This document shows positions 16,815-25,425 of a stretch of DNA of 64,000 nucleotides, piece by piece. The DNA comes from Pseudolabrys sp035718275 (lineage in GTDB: Bacteria; Pseudomonadota; Alphaproteobacteria; Rhizobiales; Xanthobacteraceae), in assembly GCA_035718275.1 (NCBI GenBank), contig DASTHI010000015.1, forward strand, positions 1 through 64,000. Direction: 5' to 3'. Numbering within the stretch: the stretch's first letter is position 1; each line of letters starts with the position of its first letter. A program made the position numbers and the translations under genes. The notes under the pieces were generated by a model. The model did not search any database and was not told the DNA's origin. It was given only the letters and a program-made list of their open reading frames with translations.

Positions 16815-17660
16815 ATGGCGGCACATCGGAAGGCACGAACGGGCCGGACCCTGGTCCTCGCTGCGTATCTGGTGGGGTGCCTCGGTGTGTCCGCATCGGC
16901 GCAGACTGTTCCAATTCCGGCGCCTCGGCCGGCTGATGCAGCCCACGCCAATATGGGCTCGGTAACGCCTCCCCCGGTTCCACCGGCAACGGTTCCGACG
17001 CAGGCGGCAGGGGCCCCGGACAAAACCCCACCGAGTGCACAAAACAAGCAGACCCCAAATCCGGTCTTCAATCCTTTTGCCGCATTGCTCGGCAAGACGA
17101 CGACACCCGCGAATACGTTGAATGCGGAACAGCGCTCAATCGTCGAGCGGGTGAACGCCTATCTTTCGGGCGTGCAGGGCTTGACCGGCAATTTCGTGCA
17201 GGTCGGTCCGGACGGCACCCGTACGCAAGGCGAGTTTTATATTTCCAAGCCGGGACGGGTGCGGTTCGAGTATGCAGATCCCAGTCCGATCGAGCTCATT
17301 GCGGATGGCTCTTCGGTCGTTGTGCGCGACCGCAGGCTCGCAACGCAGGATGTCTATCCGTTGTCGCAGACGCCGCTGCGCTTCCTCCTTGCCGATCGCG
17401 TCGACCTTGCCAAGGACACGCATCTGGTCTCGGTCTATGCCGATGATGTTTATGTCACCGTGGTGGTCGAAGAGAAGAACGGCATCGTGGGCACGAGCCG
17501 GCTGATGATCATGTTCAGCGCCAAGGACATGCAACTGAAGCAGTGGACGGTGACGGACCCGCAGGGCTACGACACCACCGTTGCGGTTTACAACCTGGAT
17601 GCCAGCAAGCGGCCTGACCCGGCCTTGTTCAAGATCGACTACACGCGGTACCACAATTAG
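16815..17660 (+). CDS. lolA: LolA-family outer-membrane lipoprotein carrier
   Basis: 281 aa. The signal peptide (LVLAAYLVGCLGVSASAQ) is followed by a Pro/Ala-rich stretch to about residue 95. The LolA fold begins at VERVNAYLSGVQGLTGNFVQVGPDG and includes GEFYISKPGRVRFEYADPSP, the hallmark of alphaproteobacterial LolA, then VYPLSQTPLRFLLAD and YDTTVAVYNLD. LolA receives lipoproteins from LolCDE in the periplasm and passes them to the outer membrane. The Pro-rich N-terminal spacer is longer than in E. coli. It follows ftsK, its usual neighbour across proteobacteria. Confidence 0.92.
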   Translation: MAAHRKARTGRTLVLAAYLVGCLGVSASAQTVPIPAPRPADAAHANMGSVTPPPVPPATVPTQAAGAPDKTPPSAQNKQTPNPVFNPFAALLGKTTTPANTLNAEQRSIVERVNAYLSGVQGLTGNFVQVGPDGTRTQGEFYISKPGRVRFEYADPSPIELIADGSSVVVRDRRLATQDVYPLSQTPLRFLLADRVDLAKDTHLVSVYADDVYVTVVVEEKNGIVGTSRLMIMFSAKDMQLKQWTVTDPQGYDTTVAVYNLDASKRPDPALFKIDYTRYHN

Positions 17661-17798
17661 CTGTCGCTCTCTTCTGCGCGCGAGCGTCCGCGGCCAATTC
17701 CCGGATACATGTCTCGAGCGTTCAAAGGCTGTGTATGGTCTTGCGTTGCAAGCACACATCCGCAGCACCCTATGCGATGACGTGCTACGTTGCTTAAC

Positions 17799-18614
17799 AT
17801 GCCTCTCAAAATTACCACCTGGAACATCAATTCGGTTCGGCTGCGCATTGATCTCGTGGCCAGATTCCTCAAGAGCACCCGGCCCGACATCCTCTGCCTT
17901 CAGGAGACAAAGTGTCCCGACGACGCCTTTCCGCTGAAGCGATTCAGACGGCTTGGCTACGAACACGTCGCCATGAATGGCCAGAAGGGCTATCACGGCG
18001 TAGCCGTGCTCTCACGCTTTCCTTTCGAACGAGTCGAAGTGCAGGCCTTCTGCGGCAAGAGCGACTGCCGGCACATTTCCGTCCTGCTTGGCGAGCAGGC
18101 CAGGCTGAAAGAGCCAATCACATTGCACAACTTCTATGTTCCGGCAGGCGGTGATGAGCCGGATCCGGAGGTCAATCCGAAATTCCGCCACAAGCTGAGC
18201 TTTCTGGACGAAATGCGGGAGCATTCCGGCCTGAGACCGCAGCCATCGGAGCGCGCCATTCTTGTCGGCGATCTCAATGTCGCCCCCCTCGAGCACGACG
18301 TGTGGAGCCACAAGCAGATGATCCGGGTTGTGTCGCACACACCGGTCGAATGCGAAAAGCTCACCGCCGCCCGCAAGGCCGGCAACTGGATCGACATGAT
18401 GCGCGTGCTCACGCCCGAGCCCGAAAAGCTATACACTTGGTGGAGTTATCGCGCGCAGGATTGGCGGCAATCCGACCGTGGACGCAGGCTTGACCACATC
18501 TGGACTTCGGATGCTCTTGCGGAGCGCGTTTCCTCGGTCGAGATTGCGAAAAACTACCGCGGCGCGAGGCGCCCATCGGATCACGTGCCGGTTACGGCCA
18601 CCGTCGAGACCTAG
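17799..18614 (+). CDS. xthA: Exodeoxyribonuclease III
   Basis: 271 aa from ATG 17799; a TTG three codons earlier is less likely. All active-site blocks of the EEP nuclease fold are present: TTWNINSVRLRI, CLQETKCPDDAF (catalytic Glu), GYHGVAVLSR, HNFYVPAGGDEP (Tyr), LVGDLNVAPLEHDVW (Asp and Asn), RRLDHIWTS and the terminal SDHVPVTA with catalytic His. It cleaves AP sites and removes 3' blocks in base-excision repair. Normal length. It converges with the cyclic-nucleotide-binding gene 16 bp away. Confidence 0.95.
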   Translation: MPLKITTWNINSVRLRIDLVARFLKSTRPDILCLQETKCPDDAFPLKRFRRLGYEHVAMNGQKGYHGVAVLSRFPFERVEVQAFCGKSDCRHISVLLGEQARLKEPITLHNFYVPAGGDEPDPEVNPKFRHKLSFLDEMREHSGLRPQPSERAILVGDLNVAPLEHDVWSHKQMIRVVSHTPVECEKLTAARKAGNWIDMMRVLTPEPEKLYTWWSYRAQDWRQSDRGRRLDHIWTSDALAERVSSVEIAKNYRGARRPSDHVPVTATVET

Positions 18615-18630
18615 TTAGATCATTGCTTTT

Positions 18631-19095
18631 CTATCGCTTGTCCGAAGCCTCAAGCAGGCGCTTTACGCCAGCAAGATCCTTCGACCAGAGCTGCAAGCGT
18701 TCGCTCATTCTTTCGCGCAGCGTCTCGGCGGCGGCGGGATAGGCCTCGAGCATTTTCTTGAAGAGATTACGCGGAATGCGAACGACCACAGTCGGTTCTT
18801 TTGCAATGGCAGTGGCACGACAAACCGTATTTGTCAGGAGCGCCAGCTCTCCAACAAGAGTGCCGGGGCCGACGGTGATTTCGTTTCCTTCGGCCAGCGA
18901 ATCGGGCTCGAGGACCAGCGCGCCCTCCTGCACGAGATAGCCCCCGTCTGCGAGTTCGCCGGCATAAAAGAGCACGGCGCCACTTGGCAGATGGCGGGTC
19001 TCGGCGCCGATCGCGAGGATGTGCAGTGCCTGCTTGCCCAGTGCGGCGAGCAAGGGCACCGTCTCGAAGAAGGCAATATCGTCTTCGAGACTCAT
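18631..19095 (-). CDS. Stand-alone cyclic-nucleotide-binding domain protein
   Basis: 154 aa. The whole protein is one Crp-type cNMP-binding domain: FFETVPLLAALG, LPSGAVLFYAGELADGGYLVQEGAL, then the phosphate-binding-cassette region PGTLVGELALLTNTVCRATAIA, with the Gly-Glu pair and the Arg that contact cyclic nucleotide in CRP. A C-terminal helix of about 40 residues follows (MLEAYPAAAETLRERMSERL) and there is no helix-turn-helix, so it is not a transcription factor by itself. It is likely a cytoplasmic sensor or regulatory subunit. The partner is unknown. The response regulator gene lies upstream on the same strand, 116 bp away. Confidence 0.85.
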   Translation of the reverse strand: MSLEDDIAFFETVPLLAALGKQALHILAIGAETRHLPSGAVLFYAGELADGGYLVQEGALVLEPDSLAEGNEITVGPGTLVGELALLTNTVCRATAIAKEPTVVVRIPRNLFKKMLEAYPAAAETLRERMSERLQLWSKDLAGVKRLLEASDKR

Positions 19096-19211
19096 GCGTG
19101 CAGCATTCCTATTCCGTGCGTTCTCTTCGCACCGCCAGGGCGCGGGAGATTACCCAGTGACACGCCAGGCCGATCGTTTCGAATTCATGCATAGAGGCAG
19201 CGAGACCGTGA

Positions 19212-19898
19212 TCAGGGTACAAGCTTGTAGCCGCCCGCCTCGGTGACGAGAATCGCTGGCGCCGCTGCATCCTTTTCGACCTTCTGCCGCAGGCGATATA
19301 TATGAGTTTCCAGAGTGTGCGTGGTCACGCCGGAATTATAGCCCCATACTTCCTGCAGCAGCGTCTCGCGAGAAACCGGCTTCTGACCTGCACGGTACAG
19401 ATAGCGCAAAATGGCCGTCTCCTTCTCCGTAAGCCGAACCTTGCTGCCTTTCGGACTGAGCAGCAGCTTCGAGCTTGGCCGAAACGTATAGGGACCAATG
19501 GCGAATACGGCATCTTCGCTCGCTTCATGCTGCCGCAGTTGTGCGCGAATACGCGCCAGCAGCACGGCGAACCGAAAGGGCTTGGCGATATAATCATTTG
19601 CCCCGGATTCAAGGCCGAGAATGGTATCAGAGTCCGTATCGTGACCCGTGAGCATGATGATCGGTGCTTTGAACCCGTTTTTGCGAAGGATGCGAACGGC
19701 TTCGCGCCCATCGACGTCGGGGAGGCCGACATCCATGATCACCAGATCGACCTGACCATTCTTGGCAGCCTGCACGCCTTTTGTGCCGCTATCGACAGCG
19801 AGTGCATCGAACTCTTCGTGCAAAGCCAGTTGCTCCACGAGCGCATCGCGCAGCTCCGCATCGTCGTCGACAATTAGGATGGTTCGTTTGCTCGCCAT
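19212..19898 (-). CDS. OmpR/PhoB-family response regulator
   Basis: 228 aa from ATG 19898; an in-frame extension further upstream does not look like a receiver domain. Receiver domain: ILIVDDDAELRDAL, phospho-acceptor Asp in LVIMDVGLPDVDG, Thr in IIMLTGHD and Lys in YIAKPFR. The C-terminal winged helix has VRLTEKETAILRYLYRAG, the recognition helix SGVTTHTLETHIYRLRQKVE, and the final wing AILVTEAGGYKLVP. No cognate kinase is adjacent. It is divergent from the L,D-transpeptidase gene, so it might control cell-wall functions; that is only suggested by position. Confidence 0.93.
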   Translation of the reverse strand: MASKRTILIVDDDAELRDALVEQLALHEEFDALAVDSGTKGVQAAKNGQVDLVIMDVGLPDVDGREAVRILRKNGFKAPIIMLTGHDTDSDTILGLESGANDYIAKPFRFAVLLARIRAQLRQHEASEDAVFAIGPYTFRPSSKLLLSPKGSKVRLTEKETAILRYLYRAGQKPVSRETLLQEVWGYNSGVTTHTLETHIYRLRQKVEKDAAAPAILVTEAGGYKLVP

Positions 19899-20009
19899 GC
19901 CCCAAACGGGCCTCTTGATCAGGAAATACCGACAGGCCGCTCCGCTGTGCTCGCGAAGTAGAACATTCGGGGGTAAAAGAGCAAGCGTGAACTGGTATAT
20001 TTCGCCAAC

Positions 20010-20567
20010 ATGGCTCCAATGAGAATAACACCGGCCGCGCACAAGCGCTTTTTCTCGAGAATGACGGTTAGACGCAAGGCAGGCGATTCCCGGCGGGGCT
20101 GGCTGATTGTCGGAGGGGCGGCGATTCCAGTGGCGCTGGGGCGTGGCGGCATCAAGGCCAACAAGCGTGAAGGTGACGGAGGGACGCCGCGCGGCGTGTT
20201 TCGCCTTCGGCGACTCTGGTGGCGCGGCGACAGGCATCCGCGTCCACCCACCTCGCTACCGGCAAGACGCATCGGACCAGGCGATGGTTGGTGTGAGGAC
20301 CCCGGCGACCGACGATACAACCGCTGGATCAAGCTTCCGCCACATGCTGAAGGCGATCGCCTGGCGCGACCCGACAACCTGTACGATTTCATAATCGAGA
20401 TCGATCACAATACGCGTCCGCGCATTGCGGGTCGCGGCAGTGCCGTGTTTATTCATGCAGCGCGCGAGGGATTTGCACCGACCGCCGGATGCGTTGCGCT
20501 GGAAATGAAAACGTTGCGTCGCCTGCTCGCGCGGCTCGGGCCCGGCACGAGGATCATCGTGGCCTAA
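20010..20567 (+). CDS. L,D-transpeptidase (YkuD) family protein
   Basis: 185 aa. The catalytic block is clear: VFIHAAREGFAPTAGCVALE, with the His and the nucleophilic Cys of YkuD proteins. DGGTPRGVFRLRRLWWR near residue 57 matches the family's substrate-side strand (G.TP.G.F). I see no strong signal peptide, only a basic N-terminus, as in many small Rhizobiales members. Such enzymes form 3-3 cross-links or attach proteins to peptidoglycan. It is divergent from the response regulator and convergent with yggS. Confidence 0.85.
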   Translation: MAPMRITPAAHKRFFSRMTVRRKAGDSRRGWLIVGGAAIPVALGRGGIKANKREGDGGTPRGVFRLRRLWWRGDRHPRPPTSLPARRIGPGDGWCEDPGDRRYNRWIKLPPHAEGDRLARPDNLYDFIIEIDHNTRPRIAGRGSAVFIHAAREGFAPTAGCVALEMKTLRRLLARLGPGTRIIVA

Positions 20568-20588
20568 TCGCGGGGTCCGCGCGAGGGG

Positions 20589-21266
20589 CTATGTCCTACG
20601 CTCGCCAAAAATGGCCGTTCCAATGCGCACGTGCGTGGCACCGAGTGCGATAGCGGTTTCAAAATCGGCGCTCATTCCCATCGAGAGCAGTGCAATGCCG
20701 TTTCTCGCCGCAATCTTGGCCGTCAGCGCAAAGTGCGGCCCGGGTGCCTCGTTGACGGGAGGAATGCACATCAAGCCGGAAATATTCAGGGCGTATCTTT
20801 CGCGGCAAGCCGTCAGAAAACTATCGGCATCTTGTGGGAGGACACCTGCCTTTTGTGTCTCCCCGCCTGTATTTATTTCGGCGAACAGGATGGGCTCGCG
20901 TTTCTGCCGGGCGATTTCTTTCGCCAGCGCTTCGCACAGGCTCGGACGGTCAACGGAATGAATTGCGTGAAAGAGAGCCAGGGCATCCCGGACTTTGTTC
21001 GACTGCAATGGCCCTATCAAATGCAGTTGCAGGCCGGCATGCCTTTGAAGAAGTGGCGGCCATTTTGCCTTGGCTTCCTGAACGCGGTTCTCGCCAAACA
21101 CCCGCTGAGCGCCCTCCGTGATCACCGGTTCGATCTCGTCCGCGGTAAATGTTTTCGACACCGCAATCAGCGTGATATCCCGCGGATCGCGATTTGCATC
21201 GCGGCAGGCCCGTGCAATGTTCGCCCGAACCCGTTCGAGACCAACCATATCGGTGGCAGCTGTCAT
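20589..21266 (-). CDS. yggS: PLP homeostasis protein YggS
   Basis: 225 aa. It is the alanine-racemase-like N-terminal barrel without the second domain. The PLP Lys is in LIAVSKTFTADEI, then VFGENRVQEAKAKW, LQLHLIGPLQSNKVRDAL, FAEINTGGETQKAGV, ISGLMCIPP and the phosphate-binding LSMGMSADFETAIALGATHVRIG. These are the standard PLPHP (YggS/PROSC) motifs. It binds PLP and buffers B6 pools; no enzyme activity is known. Monocistronic. Confidence 0.95.
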   Translation of the reverse strand: MTAATDMVGLERVRANIARACRDANRDPRDITLIAVSKTFTADEIEPVITEGAQRVFGENRVQEAKAKWPPLLQRHAGLQLHLIGPLQSNKVRDALALFHAIHSVDRPSLCEALAKEIARQKREPILFAEINTGGETQKAGVLPQDADSFLTACRERYALNISGLMCIPPVNEAPGPHFALTAKIAARNGIALLSMGMSADFETAIALGATHVRIGTAIFGERRT

Positions 21267-21463
21267 GCACGGCCTCTACCCCAGCAAAGGTCTGTAGCCC
21301 AGCGCGAATTGCATCGCTAGTTCAAACGGATGGATCGTTTCTATTCCTAACTCGATGCCTGCACGAGGCAGGTCAACGCATCCTTGAATCCTGCCCCAAG
21401 TGTATCATTTGTAAATGCCTGCCGAAGGAATCCGTAGGACAAGATGCTCCAAAGGGGACCTTC

Positions 21464-21850
21464 TTGGACAATTCGCAAAACTGGTTGGCCGGCAAGCGTT
21501 GTCTGGTACTTGACGATGAGTTTCTCATCGCCCTTGACCTTCATCAGCTGTTCGAATCGGCGGGAGCGATCGTCACAAGCGTCGCAAGCGCAACCGAAGC
21601 CCTGGGGCTGCTCAACGGCGGCCAGAGCTATGATCTTGCTGTGCTCGACGTGAAGCTGGGCGGAGCAGGGGAAAGCAGTATGGCCGTTGCGCAAAGGCTC
21701 GCAGCTGGTGCCACGCCTGTCATTTTTCTGACGGGAATGCGGGTTGATCCCGCTCTCGCGCAGCAATTCGCCAACGCTCAGGTGTTGGAAAAGCCCTATG
21801 ATCCGCCTGCCTTGTTCCAGGCTGTGCGCAGAGTTCTTGCCTTTGGCTGA
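21464..21850 (+). CDS. Single-domain response regulator
   Basis: 128 aa from TTG 21464, chosen because AAGGGGACC lies five bases before it; the frame is open for 90 codons upstream but runs antisense through the yggS start. The receiver domain has CLVLDDEFLIALDLHQLFESAG (acidic pair), phospho-Asp in LAVLDVKLGG, Thr in VIFLTGMR and Lys in VLEKPYDPPAL. There is no output domain, as in CheY-type proteins; this subtype is common in Rhizobiales, often as a phosphate sink. No kinase is adjacent, although a hybrid kinase lies at 28705-30831. It converges with the DUF2171 gene. Confidence 0.85.
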   Translation: MDNSQNWLAGKRCLVLDDEFLIALDLHQLFESAGAIVTSVASATEALGLLNGGQSYDLAVLDVKLGGAGESSMAVAQRLAAGATPVIFLTGMRVDPALAQQFANAQVLEKPYDPPALFQAVRRVLAFG

Positions 21851-21868
21851 GTGGACGCGGTCTGGAGA

Positions 21869-22102
21869 TCAGCCCGCCCCATGCCATCCGGCAATCGCGT
21901 CTTTGGCCGGCTTGTTCAGGCGCACTTTTTCATCGACTGAGGAAACCCACGCGAGCGGAATGACGTGGTGTTCGCCTCCCGAACGAGAGTCGCTTTTTGT
22001 CAGTATGATCTGATCGTCCTTTGTGCAATCAATCGTCCCTACATGCTCGCCATCTGACCCGCAGACTTCCATGTGTTCCTTGATATCCTGAGCGTTGACC
22101 AT
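21869..22102 (-). CDS. DUF2171 small protein
   Basis: 77 aa from ATG 22102, preceded by a near-perfect ribosome site (AGGAGG). The sequence follows DUF2171: IKEHMEVCGSDGEHVGTID, then KDDQIILTKSDS, HHVIPLAWVSSVDEKVRLNK. This is a PRC-barrel-like beta fold. DUF2171 proteins are often stress-induced; the role is unknown. A much longer open frame continues upstream antisense to leuS and is rejected. The gene is divergent from leuS. Confidence 0.88.
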   Translation of the reverse strand: MVNAQDIKEHMEVCGSDGEHVGTIDCTKDDQIILTKSDSRSGGEHHVIPLAWVSSVDEKVRLNKPAKDAIAGWHGAG

Positions 22103-22228
22103 TGCATTCCTCCTGGGCGTGAGGCTAACCCGGGCCGTTCGGGCCAGTTCCCATGATCGAGAACGCTGCCGCGGGTTGACCCCAACGGCCCTTTCGTGTC
22201 TGTTCCGCGCGCCCTGAGAAGACGCACG

Positions 22229-24865
22229 ATGACCGCCGAATCCAGCAGAGCTGAACGGTACAACGCACGCGAAGCCGAAACGCGCTGGCAGAAAATCTGG
22301 GCCGAGCGCGGCATCTTCTCGACAAAAAACGACGACCCCCACCCGAAATATTACGTCCTTGAAATGTTTCCGTATCCGTCGGGACGCATCCACATGGGTC
22401 ATGTGCGCAACTACACGATGGGTGATGTGGTCGCCCGCTACAAGCGCGCCACGGGAAATGCCGTGCTGCATCCGATGGGGTGGGACGCCTTCGGCATGCC
22501 CGCGGAAAACGCGGCTATCGACCGCAAGGTTCACCCCAAAACGTGGACTTACGACAATATTGCCGCGATGAAGAAGCAGCTTCAGTCGATGGGCCTCTCG
22601 CTCGACTGGGCACGCGAGATCGCGACCTGCGACCCTGTCTACTACAAGCACCAGCAGAAAATATTTCTCGATTTTCTCAAGGCAGGTCTCGTCGAGCGCA
22701 AAAAGTCGAAAGTAAACTGGGATCCGGTTGATCAGACCGTGCTTGCGAACGAGCAGGTGATCGAGGGCCGCGGATGGCGTTCGGGCGCCGAGGTAGAGCA
22801 ACGCGAACTCACGCAGTGGTTTTTTAAGATTAGTGACTATTCCGAAACTTTGCTCGAGGCGCTCGACACGCTCGATCGGTGGCCCGAGAAAGTCCGCCTG
22901 ATGCAGAAGAACTGGATCGGTCGCTCGGAAGGCCTGCTCATACGTTTCATGCTCGATGCCGCGACGACTCCAGCCGGGGAGAAAAAGCTCGAGATCTTCA
23001 CGACACGACCGGACACGCTTTTTGGCGCGAAATTCATGGCGCTGTCGCCGGATCACCCGCTGGCGCAGGCCGCGGCGAGGAAAAATCCGAAGCTCGCGGC
23101 CTTCATCAACGAATGCAAGAAAATCGGCACTTCGCAAGCGGCAATCGATACTGCGGAAAAGATCGGTTTCGATACGGGCATGAAGGCATTGCACCCGTTC
23201 GATCCGAACTGGAAATTGCCGATCTATGTCGCGAATTTCATCTTGATGGACTACGGAACAGGGGCGATTTTTGGCTGCCCGGCGCATGATCAGCGCGATC
23301 TAGACTTTGCCAACAAATATGGTCTCGGCAACACGCCCGTCGTGTGCCCTCCCGGACAGGACCCGAAGAGCTTCGTCATCACCGACGTCTCCTATGACGG
23401 GGATGGTCGGATGATCAATTCGCGTTTCCTTGATGGCATGGGAATCGAAGAAGCGAAGGAAGAGGTGGCAAAGCGACTCGAGAGCGAGACGCGCGGTAAC
23501 AGTCCCGTTGCCCAGCGCCAGGTGAACTATCGGTTGCGTGACTGGGGCATCTCGCGCCAGCGATATTGGGGGTGCCCGATCCCGATCATCCATTGCGAGA
23601 AATGCGGCATCGTGCCCGTACCGGAAAAGGATCTACCGGTGACGCTTCCTGACGACGTCAGTTTCGACAAGCCCGGCAATCCGCTCGATCACCACCCAAC
23701 CTGGAAAAAGGTTAGCTGCCCCGCATGCTCGGCACCGGCCCGGCGGGAGACGGACACGATGGACACCTTCGTCGATTCGTCGTGGTATTTCATCCGGTTC
23801 ACCGATCCATGGATCGAGAACGCACCGACGAACCCGCGCATTGCCAATCACTGGATGCCCGTCGACCAATATATCGGAGGCATCGAGCACGCGATTCTCC
23901 ATCTTCTCTACTCGCGCTTTTTCACACGCGCGATGCACAAATGCGGGTGGGTCGGCATGGACGAACCGTTCGCCGGGTTGTTCACGCAAGGCATGGTCGT
24001 GCACGAAACCTACCGTGCGCCGAATGGCGAGTGGGTTGAGCCGGCAAAAGTGAGAATCGAATCGGCCGGGGAAGAGCGGCGCGCGGTTCTGGCTTCCACA
24101 GGCGAGCCGATCGAAATCGGCTCGGTGGAGAAGATGTCGAAATCCAAGAAGAACACGGTGGACCCCGACGATATCATCGCAGCCTACGGCGCCGATACGG
24201 CCAGATGGTTCATGCTTTCGGATTCGCCGCCGGACCGCGACGTCATATGGACAGAAGAGGGTGTGCAGGGGGCCTGGCGATTCGTCCAGCGCCTCTGGCG
24301 CCTCATCGGGCAGATCGCAGATGTCGCAGCGCCTGCGGCCAGGCCCGAGAGCTTCGGCAGCGCAGCCGTCGCGGTGCGCAAGGCAGCCCATCGGGCGCTC
24401 GCTCATGTATCGGAAGATATCGACAAATTACGATTCAATCGCTGCGTCGCGCATATCTACGAATTGGCCAATACTCTTGGCGATGCGTTGAGCGAAGCCG
24501 AAACGGAACCCACGCCCGATCTTGCGTGGTCACTTCGCGAGGCGGGCGGCATCCTGGTTCGCCTGTTTCATCCGATGATGCCGCATCTTGCCGAAGAGTG
24601 CTGGGCGGCGCTGGGCCATCAAAATCTGGTCGCAAGCGAATCCTGGCCAACAATTGAACGCGACCTTCTGATCGAAAGCACAATGACCTTGCCAGTACAG
24701 ATCAATGGTAAAAAGCGAGCGGACGTCACCTTGGCCCGGGATGCGAAGCAAAGCGAAATTGAGGCTGCCGTTCTGGCGCTGGATGCGGTAAAAAAGGCGC
24801 TTGAGGGGAAAAGCCCGAAAAAGGTCATTGTCGTCCCGCAAAGGATCGTCAATGTCGTGGTCTGA
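22229..24865 (+). CDS. leuS: Leucyl-tRNA synthetase
   Basis: 878 aa from ATG 22229 (MTAESSRAERYN). Class I synthetase signatures: the HIGH variant GRIHMGHVRNYTMGD near residue 50, then the CP1 editing domain (TTRPDTLFGAKFMALSPDHP and FGCPAHDQRDLDFA), DSSWYFIRFTDP, and KMSKS in EKMSKSKKNTVDP about residue 635. The C-terminal anticodon and leucine-specific region ends ALDAVKKALEGKSPKKVIVVPQRIVNVVV. It charges tRNA-Leu in the cytoplasm. lptE starts inside its last codons. Confidence 0.98.
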   Translation: MTAESSRAERYNAREAETRWQKIWAERGIFSTKNDDPHPKYYVLEMFPYPSGRIHMGHVRNYTMGDVVARYKRATGNAVLHPMGWDAFGMPAENAAIDRKVHPKTWTYDNIAAMKKQLQSMGLSLDWAREIATCDPVYYKHQQKIFLDFLKAGLVERKKSKVNWDPVDQTVLANEQVIEGRGWRSGAEVEQRELTQWFFKISDYSETLLEALDTLDRWPEKVRLMQKNWIGRSEGLLIRFMLDAATTPAGEKKLEIFTTRPDTLFGAKFMALSPDHPLAQAAARKNPKLAAFINECKKIGTSQAAIDTAEKIGFDTGMKALHPFDPNWKLPIYVANFILMDYGTGAIFGCPAHDQRDLDFANKYGLGNTPVVCPPGQDPKSFVITDVSYDGDGRMINSRFLDGMGIEEAKEEVAKRLESETRGNSPVAQRQVNYRLRDWGISRQRYWGCPIPIIHCEKCGIVPVPEKDLPVTLPDDVSFDKPGNPLDHHPTWKKVSCPACSAPARRETDTMDTFVDSSWYFIRFTDPWIENAPTNPRIANHWMPVDQYIGGIEHAILHLLYSRFFTRAMHKCGWVGMDEPFAGLFTQGMVVHETYRAPNGEWVEPAKVRIESAGEERRAVLASTGEPIEIGSVEKMSKSKKNTVDPDDIIAAYGADTARWFMLSDSPPDRDVIWTEEGVQGAWRFVQRLWRLIGQIADVAAPAARPESFGSAAVAVRKAAHRALAHVSEDIDKLRFNRCVAHIYELANTLGDALSEAETEPTPDLAWSLREAGGILVRLFHPMMPHLAEECWAALGHQNLVASESWPTIERDLLIESTMTLPVQINGKKRADVTLARDAKQSEIEAAVLALDAVKKALEGKSPKKVIVVPQRIVNVVV

Positions 24866-25409
24866 AGCGCTGCAGGTTGCAAGGCTTGTCGCAACGCTGG
24901 GGTTGGCCGGCCTTTCTGCTGGCTGCTTCCAGCCGCTCTATGCCGAGCACTCGACCCCTGCCGGGCTGACAGGCGTTGCCGACCGCCTGAGCGGGATTGA
25001 GGTCTCGAACATCGACGCACCCAGCGGCAGCCGCCTTGCGCGTGTGAGCGTGGGCGTCAGGAATGAATTGATCTACGATCTCACTGGCGGCAGCGGCGGC
25101 GCACCGTCGACTCATAGACTGAATGTCAGACTGCACGCTACCCAGATTCCGATAATCGTCGACATCAATACGGCTCGGCCGGACGTCAACAACTACGGCA
25201 TCGACGCCACATATACATTGACGGAGCTTGCCACCGGAAAAGTGGTGGCTAAGGGACAGACCTTCGCGCGTGTGTCATACAATATTCCCGGCCAGCAGCA
25301 ACGCTTCGCCGGCGAGCGGGGCCTACGCGATGCTGAAGATCGCGCGGCAAAGGAGATTGCGGACAATATCCGCTCCCGACTGGCGTCATTCTTTGTGGCA
25401 GGGACGTGA
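24852..25409 (+). CDS. lptE: LPS-assembly lipoprotein LptE
   Basis: 185 aa from ATG 24852, overlapping the leuS end by 14 bp. A lipobox (LSAGC, Cys25) follows a short hydrophobic segment, so it is an outer-membrane lipoprotein. GCFQPLYAEHS matches alphaproteobacterial LptE (C.FRPLYG). It forms the LptD plug that inserts lipopolysaccharide in the outer leaflet. The leuS-lptE-holA order is conserved through proteobacteria, which supports the call despite low sequence conservation. Translational coupling with leuS is likely. Confidence 0.9.
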   Translation: MSWSEALQVARLVATLGLAGLSAGCFQPLYAEHSTPAGLTGVADRLSGIEVSNIDAPSGSRLARVSVGVRNELIYDLTGGSGGAPSTHRLNVRLHATQIPIIVDINTARPDVNNYGIDATYTLTELATGKVVAKGQTFARVSYNIPGQQQRFAGERGLRDAEDRAAKEIADNIRSRLASFFVAGT

Positions 25410-25425
25410 TCTCGGCCGTAGCGCC

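Noticed and set aside
22103..23287. Long minus-strand frame continuing upstream of the DUF2171 gene
   Set aside because: It is antisense to leuS and shares its codon structure; only the last 77 codons, after a strong ribosome site, look like a real protein.
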